A stretch of 6,884 nucleotides of DNA from Clostridia bacterium (GTDB lineage Bacteria; Bacillota_A; Clostridia; Oscillospirales; CAG-272). Location of the stretch: the NCBI GenBank assembly GCA_017395725.1, contig JAFQOB010000052.1:1-6884 (forward strand), in the 5' to 3' direction. How positions within the stretch are numbered: the stretch's first letter is position 1; each line of letters begins with the position of its first letter. Positions 1 through 5,554 of the stretch are shown here, in pieces. The notes beneath the pieces were generated by a model. The model worked only from the letters and a program-made list of their open reading frames with translations. It had not been told where the DNA came from and did not search any database. Position numbers and translations under genes: made by a program.

Positions 1-3000
1 AGTAACACCTCTTCCGTAATCGTTGTCAATGATTATGCTCCCGGAAAGGTTGACCCTGTAAATCTCGTTGTAAACGGTACTAAAAATCTTTTAGATTCAA
101 AAGGTGCCTCTGCTGCATGGAAAACTAATTATGAATTTACCTTTGTAATCGAAAGATTTAACGATACATTAAATGCATGGGAAAATGCAGGTACGGATAC
201 CGTAACTTATAATGATACCGAAAAAACATTTAGTTTCAACCTTGAAAATGAGATTTTTGATAAAGCAGGCGTATATTCTTATCAGATAAAAGAAGTTAAG
301 CCTAATGATACTGTTGACGGCATGTATTACGACGTTACAGTTCATACTTTCTCCGTAACGGTTGAAGATAAGGATATGGACGGTAGGTTGGAAATCACAA
401 AGGTCCATTCAGATCATGCTGATAAGGAATTCTCACAGGTTAACGGAACTTGGGTCGTTGATATTTCATTTACAAATATAATTTACGACAGAACTCCCGC
501 CGTTGTTGAAATTCCCATTCAAAAGGAACTTATCAATAATTCGGGTAGTGACAGGGTAGGTTATGCGGGCTATGAATTCGGACTTTATGCTGATGAAAAC
601 TGCACAGTACCTGTTTCTGTTGGCGGATTGCTTACCGCTATGAATAATGACCATACTGATGCGATCGGTGAAGGCTTTATTGACCTTGTATTTAATCATG
701 CTGAAAATGCAACATATCCTCAGACCTTTACTTATTATTTAAAAGAAAAACAAACAGGTATCAGCGGCATGATTTACAGCCCCGATGTTGTTAAGGTTAT
801 TATCGAAATAAATGATACCGATGACTCTGAGAATATTTCTCTTGAAGCATCTGTTTCTTACGAATCAGTTGTTAATGCTGACGGAGTATTCCAGAATAAC
901 GATGGGGACCTCGTGTTTACAAACACATACGAACCTATCGGAACAGAATTTGAAATGGATTTTGTAAACAAAGTTCTTGACGGTAAATCTCTTGAAACAG
1001 GCGAATTCCATTTCATTGCAACAGAATACGATTCCGAGCTCATTGCTACAGGCAGAGTTCTTTACGGCACAAATGATGCTTCAGGAAACGTTACTTTCTA
1101 TACTGATAACACATATACAATCCCGGGTTCATTCAGTTATGATACCGTTGGTACTTTTGCTTATGCAATAACAGAAGTTGACGAACAAAAAATAGGCTAC
1201 TCTTACGACAAAACCACTTACCGTGTAATTGTAACCGTTGTTGATAATAAAGGTGCTCTTTCTGCAACTTACAGTGTAGCAAACGCCGCAGGAAATGAAG
1301 TCGTTTTCTATAATACTTATGCTCCCGTTGAAACAACGTACACGATCAGCGGTACAAAAACTCTTACAGGCAGAGTTCTTCTTAACAGCGAATTTACTTT
1401 CGTTCTTACTGATGAGTTTGGAAATATATACGAAGTAGAAAACGGAAGCGCAAACGGCGGAAATACTGCAACGTTTACTTTCCCCGAATTTACTTACACT
1501 GCGCCCGGAGTTCATTACTATACTGTTGCTGAAGAAGCTACAAGCGGCGCAAGCTTCGGGATTACTTATTCTACAGTTGTATATAACATTGCTGTTGAAG
1601 TTGAAGACGTAAACGGTCAGTTAAAAGCTACTGCAACTTATTACGTTGGTGGTAATAAAGTTGATGATCTTCAGTTCATCAATACCTATACTGCCGCATC
1701 CACTAACATTCAGATTCCCGGCGATAAAGAATTGACTGGCAAGGTTATTTCTGATTATGACGGAGATTTCACTTTCAATCTTTACAAATCTGATTCTGCA
1801 TATAATAATCAAAGTCTGATAGACTCAAAGACAAATGATTCTTCCGGGGACTTTACCTTTGACTTGATTGACTATGACAAAGCAGGTTCCTATTATTATA
1901 TTGTAGATGAAGTTAACGGCGGAATGATGATTGACGGTGTCAAGTACGACGAAACAGTTTACCATATTCGTGTTGACGTTGTGGATAACTACTTGGGTCA
2001 GTTGGTTGCAACGATTCACGTTTACGATTCTAACGGAATTCCTCAGGACGGCGTAGTTTTCCATAATATCTACGGTATCAGCGACGATGCAAGTGCTTCC
2101 ATTTCAATCGAAGGCAAGAAGACATACACCTATGGTGGTACTCCTAAGTCTTTCGAATACGGCGCATTTGAATTTGACCTTTATCAGACAGGCGATACCT
2201 TTGACGTTTCCGGCGTAACACCTAAAACGACAAGTACGTCGTCTGCTCTTAACGGAGATTTCTCCTTTGCTTTTGAATATGGAAAAGATGATGTAACGAA
2301 TACCTCAGGCACTAAATATTACTACGTTCTCAAAGAAAAGAACGGTGGCACTACTAACGAAGGTATCACTTACGACGGAACTGAATACCATATTGTCGTA
2401 ACACTTTCTGATGACGGCGAGGGTGGCATTGCTACTGACGTTAAATACTATGAAGCAACTTCTTCCGGAGATGTATTAATATCTTCCATTGATTTTGCTA
2501 ATACTTACTCCGTTGAAGGAAATGTTTCTGTTTCAATCGGCGGTAATAAGGATTACGATAAGTCCTTTGCGACCGGAGATTTTAAGGTTGAAATTTCAGG
2601 CGTTACAGCCCCAGTAAGTATTTCTGAAGACAAAACATGGAGCTACACATTTAACTATGACAATACCGACATAGGTACTTACGAATATATAGTTAAGGAA
2701 GTTAATGCCGGCGATACTATTAACGGTATTACTTACGACTCAAAGACTTATACCATTACAGTTGTCGTTGAAGATGACGGCAAGGGAGGCATCACCGCAA
2801 CAGCTTCTGAAGCTTCAGGAACTGCTATTGATAATCTTAACTTTGCGAACTTCTATGCTGTTAAGGGTAACGTAAATGTAACACTTTCAGGTACAAAGAC
2901 TCTTACAGGCAAAGTTCTTGAGGCAGGTAAATTCAACTTCAAGATTTACGAAACCGATTCCACATTCACAAACGAAGTAGCAAACGGCTACAGCAAAACT

Positions 3001-5124
3001 GAAGCTTACACAGTTAACGGTCAGGGTATTGGCGAATTCAAGTTTGAGCTTGCTTACGACGAAACCGATATCGGAAACACTTATTATTACGTAATTGAAG
3101 AAGAAGCCGGAACCTTAGGAGGTATTTCTTACGATACCACTAAATATAAGGTTACAGTTAAGGTTGAAGATGACGGAAACGGCAAAGTAAAGGTTTCCGT
3201 AAAAGTCGGAGACGGCGAATTTACTTCAAAAGTAAATGAAGATATCGCACTCAGCGGCGTTGACTTTAAAAACGAATATTCCGTAAACGGAAATATTTCA
3301 ATCACGCTCTCAGGTGATAAGATTTACAATATTCCTTTCTCTGATAATTTCTTTACATTTGAGCTTTACAATACTGATTCTAATTACGTTACTGAAAACG
3401 TAACACCCATTACTACTCAAAATGTTAATGGTGCATACAGCTTTGTTCTTGATTTCTCAAATATAACACTTGATGAAATCGGAAATATTAAGTATTATGT
3501 AATTAAGGAAGCAGCAGCTCAAAGCAATTTGATAACTACTGATACCAATGAATACCGCGTATCCGTTGAGTTTATTGACGGCGAAGACGGTACGGTAACT
3601 GTTGAGATCTTTGTTCAGAAATTCGCTTCTGACGGTACAGCTCTTGATAACGGTTATACCGTAACTGATAATAAGGATGTAACGATTTCAGACCTTGATT
3701 TCACTAATACATTCAGCGGCTCATACGTTATTTATCTTGAAGGTCAGAAATTCATTGATAAAACTTTCGAGCCCGGAGATTTCACATTTGAGCTTTACCC
3801 CGCAAACGATAAATATGAAATAACAGGCGATGCATTTATCACTACTGAAAACGAAGACGACGGCTTATACGGCATGAGCATCGTTTGCACGGCAGAAGAT
3901 GTCGGACAGACTTACTACTTCGTTCTTAAAGAAAAGAATGCAGGTCAGAAAATCAACGGTATCGTTTACGACATCAACGAATACAAGATCAAGATAGAAG
4001 TTCATGGAAATAATGACTTTATTGACGCTGCTGTTTGGGTTGAAGATTCCAACGGAAAAACAGACTTTGACGGTCAGGGCGGATTCTCAGGTCAGAATGT
4101 TTTAGGACTTAACTTTACCAATGAATATCAGCCCATACCCACATCGACGGTTATCAGCGGTGTTAAAGAGCTTTGGGGCAGAAAACTTATCCTCAATGAA
4201 TTCAAGTTCAGACTTTATACCGCAGACAGCAATTTCACAATCATACAGCAAATTGCTCCGATAACTGCTTATAACAGCGAAAACGGTTCATTCGATTTCG
4301 GAGAGATTTCCTTAACTGAAGCGAAGACTTACTACTTCGTAATTATGGAAGATACTTCCATGCCGAAGGCTCGTGTTACTTACGATAGAAGCGTATACTT
4401 CTTTTCCATTGACGTTGCAGATGACGGCACAGGTCAGTTGGTAGCAGCAGACCCCGTAATCACAAAGGGTAACACAAAGAATCTCGTAGATGAAATTGCG
4501 TTTGTAAACTACTACATACCTGCTCCTTCTCCCGTAGTTACAAGCATTCTTGCACGTAAGACGGTTACAAATGTCGGAACAGCGACAATCGGACCTGAAG
4601 GCTTTGATTTCGTGCTTTACAATGTAACTCAAGGCAAATCTTACAGAGCTACTTCCGGAGCAGACGGATTGGCAACATTCAATTTGGTATTCAGTGAAGC
4701 TGATATCGGTAAAACATACGTTTATAAGATGTACGAAGTGAACGACGGAAGAATAAACGTTGAATACAGCAGAGTTGAATATACTATTACAGTTTACGTT
4801 TACCGTGGTGTTGGAAATACGATCAATACTTCAGTTACATTGAACGGAGCGCAGGTTTCTATAGCCGTTGCTGACTTTGAAAACGTTTACGACTATACGC
4901 CTTACATTCCCGATCTCCCGGATGTTCCCGATGATCCTGAAGACCCCGATGATCCTGATGATCCTATCATTCCCGATGTTCCTGTTGATCCTCCTGTTAA
5001 CCCGGAAGATCCTGATGATCCTGTAAACCCCGGAACAACAGATGGCCTTTCATTCGCAATGATTGTACTTGGATTTATTTTCGGATTCTTGAGTATTGCA
5101 TTGTTAAAAAAGAAAAAGGTTTAA
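1..5124 (+). CDS. Giant multi-domain surface protein with pilin isopeptide-linkage (Spy0128/FctA-like) domains, 5' end missing
   Basis: The reading frame is open from base 1 to a TAA TAA double stop, giving at least 1707 codons; the true start lies upstream. The first ATG in frame (322) is inside a domain and is not a start. The protein is the tail of one domain (to about residue 14), then twelve beta-rich domains of 116-150 residues, an Asp/Pro-rich stalk (about 1631-1675), and a C-terminal NPGTTD, a 20-residue hydrophobic segment and KKKKV. Each domain shows GxK near its start, YYxVxxE in the middle, YDxxxYxIxVxVxDDG, and FxNxY at its end. This is the pattern of pilin domains that form an intramolecular Lys-Asn isopeptide bond helped by a Glu. 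The likely role is a rigid, protease-resistant wall-anchored stalk or adhesin; any ligand-binding head would lie in the missing N-terminus. Family assignment is firm; adhesion is inferred. Confidence 0.93.
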   Translation, partial: SNTSSVIVVNDYAPGKVDPVNLVVNGTKNLLDSKGASAAWKTNYEFTFVIERFNDTLNAWENAGTDTVTYNDTEKTFSFNLENEIFDKAGVYSYQIKEVKPNDTVDGMYYDVTVHTFSVTVEDKDMDGRLEITKVHSDHADKEFSQVNGTWVVDISFTNIIYDRTPAVVEIPIQKELINNSGSDRVGYAGYEFGLYADENCTVPVSVGGLLTAMNNDHTDAIGEGFIDLVFNHAENATYPQTFTYYLKEKQTGISGMIYSPDVVKVIIEINDTDDSENISLEASVSYESVVNADGVFQNNDGDLVFTNTYEPIGTEFEMDFVNKVLDGKSLETGEFHFIATEYDSELIATGRVLYGTNDASGNVTFYTDNTYTIPGSFSYDTVGTFAYAITEVDEQKIGYSYDKTTYRVIVTVVDNKGALSATYSVANAAGNEVVFYNTYAPVETTYTISGTKTLTGRVLLNSEFTFVLTDEFGNIYEVENGSANGGNTATFTFPEFTYTAPGVHYYTVAEEATSGASFGITYSTVVYNIAVEVEDVNGQLKATATYYVGGNKVDDLQFINTYTAASTNIQIPGDKELTGKVISDYDGDFTFNLYKSDSAYNNQSLIDSKTNDSSGDFTFDLIDYDKAGSYYYIVDEVNGGMMIDGVKYDETVYHIRVDVVDNYLGQLVATIHVYDSNGIPQDGVVFHNIYGISDDASASISIEGKKTYTYGGTPKSFEYGAFEFDLYQTGDTFDVSGVTPKTTSTSSALNGDFSFAFEYGKDDVTNTSGTKYYYVLKEKNGGTTNEGITYDGTEYHIVVTLSDDGEGGIATDVKYYEATSSGDVLISSIDFANTYSVEGNVSVSIGGNKDYDKSFATGDFKVEISGVTAPVSISEDKTWSYTFNYDNTDIGTYEYIVKEVNAGDTINGITYDSKTYTITVVVEDDGKGGITATASEASGTAIDNLNFANFYAVKGNVNVTLSGTKTLTGKVLEAGKFNFKIYETDSTFTNEVANGYSKTEAYTVNGQGIGEFKFELAYDETDIGNTYYYVIEEEAGTLGGISYDTTKYKVTVKVEDDGNGKVKVSVKVGDGEFTSKVNEDIALSGVDFKNEYSVNGNISITLSGDKIYNIPFSDNFFTFELYNTDSNYVTENVTPITTQNVNGAYSFVLDFSNITLDEIGNIKYYVIKEAAAQSNLITTDTNEYRVSVEFIDGEDGTVTVEIFVQKFASDGTALDNGYTVTDNKDVTISDLDFTNTFSGSYVIYLEGQKFIDKTFEPGDFTFELYPANDKYEITGDAFITTENEDDGLYGMSIVCTAEDVGQTYYFVLKEKNAGQKINGIVYDINEYKIKIEVHGNNDFIDAAVWVEDSNGKTDFDGQGGFSGQNVLGLNFTNEYQPIPTSTVISGVKELWGRKLILNEFKFRLYTADSNFTIIQQIAPITAYNSENGSFDFGEISLTEAKTYYFVIMEDTSMPKARVTYDRSVYFFSIDVADDGTGQLVAADPVITKGNTKNLVDEIAFVNYYIPAPSPVVTSILARKTVTNVGTATIGPEGFDFVLYNVTQGKSYRATSGADGLATFNLVFSEADIGKTYVYKMYEVNDGRINVEYSRVEYTITVYVYRGVGNTINTSVTLNGAQVSIAVADFENVYDYTPYIPDLPDVPDDPEDPDDPDDPIIPDVPVDPPVNPEDPDDPVNPGTTDGLSFAMIVLGFIFGFLSIALLKKKKV
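43..4890 (+). repeat. Array of twelve pilin isopeptide-linkage domains
   Basis: Domain ends were placed just after each FxNxY motif: D1 43-486, D2 487-936, D3 937-1326, D4 1327-1695, D5 1696-2076, D6 2077-2511, D7 2512-2859, D8 2860-3282, D9 3283-3717, D10 3718-4134, D11 4135-4521, D12 4522-4890. The last Asn of a preceding domain (VNDY) is at 28-30. First bases of the predicted Lys/Glu/Asn codons are: D1 82/292/475; D2 523/745/922; D3 970/1174/1312; D4 1357/1534/1681; D5 1726/1909/2065; D6 2119/2335/2500; D7 2548/2698/2848; D8 2896/3100/3271; D9 3319/3508/3706; D10 3748/3931/4120; D11 4165/4348/4507; D12 4558/4735/4882. The copies are strongly diverged, so this is an old protein-level repeat rather than a DNA tandem repeat. 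D12 and D3 lack the Gly of GxK (ARK, VNK), and D9 ends in FTNTF instead of FxNxY. Confidence 0.88.
4891..5025 (+). other. Asp/Pro-rich wall-spanning stalk
   Basis: This is a 45-residue low-complexity segment built from PDxP, DDP and EDP units (for example PDDPEDPDDPDDP), between the last pilin domain and the anchor. At the DNA level it is a run of GATGATCCT-like units, prone to slippage. Pro-rich acidic linkers of this sort commonly carry surface proteins through the peptidoglycan. It has no Cys or aromatic residues after the opening YTPY. Confidence 0.8.
5026..5121 (+). other. C-terminal membrane anchor with a non-canonical sorting-like motif (NPGTTD)
   Basis: The layout is that of a sortase substrate: a short motif, then a hydrophobic helix of 20 residues (LSFAMIVLG to FLSIALL, 5047-5106), then KKKKV. 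The motif position, where LPxTGD normally sits, holds N-P-G-T-T-D. Pro at position 2, Thr at position 4 and the acidic residue at position 6 are kept; Leu is replaced by Asn and the Gly after Thr by Thr. Class B sortases are known to accept Asn at position 1 (NPQTN in Staphylococcus aureus), so a variant sortase is one possibility. Simple retention as a membrane-anchored protein is the other. No sortase gene is in view. Confidence 0.7.
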
Positions 5125-5140
5125 TAACAGCCTGAATATC

Positions 5141-5175
5141 AAAAAATCCTGCGGAGTAATTCGCAGGATTTTTTT
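5141..5175 (+). terminator. Rho-independent terminator of the pilin-domain gene
   Basis: A perfect 13-bp inverted repeat, AAAAAATCCTGCG (5141-5153) and CGCAGGATTTTTT (5162-5174), encloses an 8-base loop (5154-5161), and the T-run continues to 5175. It starts 16 bases after the stop codon. Because the stem also has an A-run on its left side, it would work in both directions and could also have ended the minus-strand gene whose remnant abuts it. Confidence 0.93.
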
Positions 5176-5296
5176 GTGTATAAAATACCTTTCGTGTCAT
5201 TTCAATCTTTTTATGTCCTATTAAGTCCAAAAGTACATTGAGGTTGTCATTGTCCATTGTTTAGTTTGAAGCGAACGTGGAACTGAGTGGGGAAAC
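5174..5296 (-). pseudogene. Decayed C-terminal fragment of a tyrosine recombinase (integrase)
   Basis: Read on the minus strand from 5296, one frame gives VSPLSSTFASN, a TAA stop, T, then MDNDNLNVLL, DLIGHKKIEMT and RKVFYTQ. Integrases of this family carry (T/S)PHxLRxTFASN followed about 15 residues later by LxxLxGHxxIxxT and the catalytic Tyr. Here LIGHKKIEMT matches the second box. STFASN matches the first, but the H-x-L-R part is scrambled. The bases at 5279-5292 are explained by loss of about 4 bases, because the neighbouring frame still reads PHS just before it. Together with the in-frame stop at 5261-5263, this marks a dead gene. The nucleophile would be the Tyr of FYTQ, or was lost at the preceding Phe. 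The rest of the recombinase is absent. It lies convergent to the pilin gene and shares its terminator. The assignment rests on motif recognition only. Confidence 0.55.
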
Positions 5297-5413
5297 TTAA
5301 TTCAAAACATAAATCGTTTTTGATTTTCTTGGATCGGAGGTGTCATCTTGATACGATAACATTAAACGGCTATATTTTTTCATAACAATTTTGTAAATTA
5401 TTGAAACTTCAGA
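5297..5413. other. Intergenic stretch with no intact gene
   Basis: I see no gene on the plus strand. On the minus strand, the frame of the integrase remnant is open from an ATG at 5383 to a TAA at 5297, giving 28 residues with KSKTIYVLN near the end. There is no ribosome binding site before that ATG. It may be a further decayed piece of the recombinase, since KTIYV-like strands follow the first catalytic Arg in integrases, but this is weak. The stretch is A/T-rich towards the promoter. Confidence 0.4.
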
Positions 5414-5442
5414 TTGAAAAAACGAAATATATATGCTACACT
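5414..5442 (+). promoter_or_regulatory. Sigma-A type promoter with extended -10 for the lipoprotein gene
   Basis: The -35 is TTGAAA (5414-5419), followed by a 17-base spacer and the -10 TACACT (5437-5442). TGC directly before it gives the TGn extended -10. The expected start of transcription is near 5449-5450, leaving a leader of about 45 bases. A second TTGAAA at 5401-5406 is too far from the -10 to be used with it. This promoter suggests that the lipoprotein is transcribed separately from the upstream gene. Confidence 0.7.
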
Positions 5443-5457
5443 AAATATATAAAAAGG

Positions 5458-5490
5458 TTTGATAAAATCAAATTTATCGAAAGAGGATGA
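5458..5490 (+). promoter_or_regulatory. Leader of the lipoprotein gene: overlapping inverted repeats and ribosome binding site
   Basis: Two small hairpins share the same bases: TTTGAT (5458-5463) with ATCAAA (5467-5472), and GATAAA (5461-5466) with TTTATC (5473-5478). They cannot form together. The Shine-Dalgarno sequence AAGAGGA follows at 5481-5487, about 8 bases before the ATG, which fixes the start at 5495. The A/T-rich stems are weak, so a regulatory switch is only a possibility; the binding site itself is clear. Confidence 0.55.
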
Positions 5491-5494
5491 TACT

Positions 5495-5554
5495 ATGAAA
5501 AAATACATATCAATCATCATATTAACCCTCGCTTTGCTCACGCTTGCAAGTTGC
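5495..5554 (+). other. Lipoprotein signal peptide with lipobox
   Basis: Two Lys residues at positions 2-3 precede a hydrophobic stretch (ISIIILTLALLTL) and the lipobox L17-A18-S19-C20. This fits diacylglyceryl transfer to Cys20 and cleavage by signal peptidase II just before it. The mature protein begins CGHEH, with no Asp at +2. Confidence 0.88.

Noticed and set aside
322..324. ATG at 322 as the start of the large surface protein
   Set aside because: The same frame is open and protein-like back to base 1, with a VNDY domain end and a full Lys/Glu set before it. There is no ribosome binding site in front of the ATG.
1129..1515. Minus-strand open frame of 128 codons inside the pilin gene
   Set aside because: It is Cys/Ser/Phe-rich nonsense antisense to well-conserved domains, with no start signal. 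The same applies to other antisense frames within 169-2064 and 4312-4632.
5026..5043. A canonical LPxTG signal at the end of the pilin-domain protein
   Set aside because: I looked through the last 80 residues and found none; only NPGTTD sits at the expected place.
5336..5359. GGAGG at 5336-5340 followed by TTG at 5348, as the start of a small gene
   Set aside because: The frame stops after three codons (TTG ATA CGA TAA).
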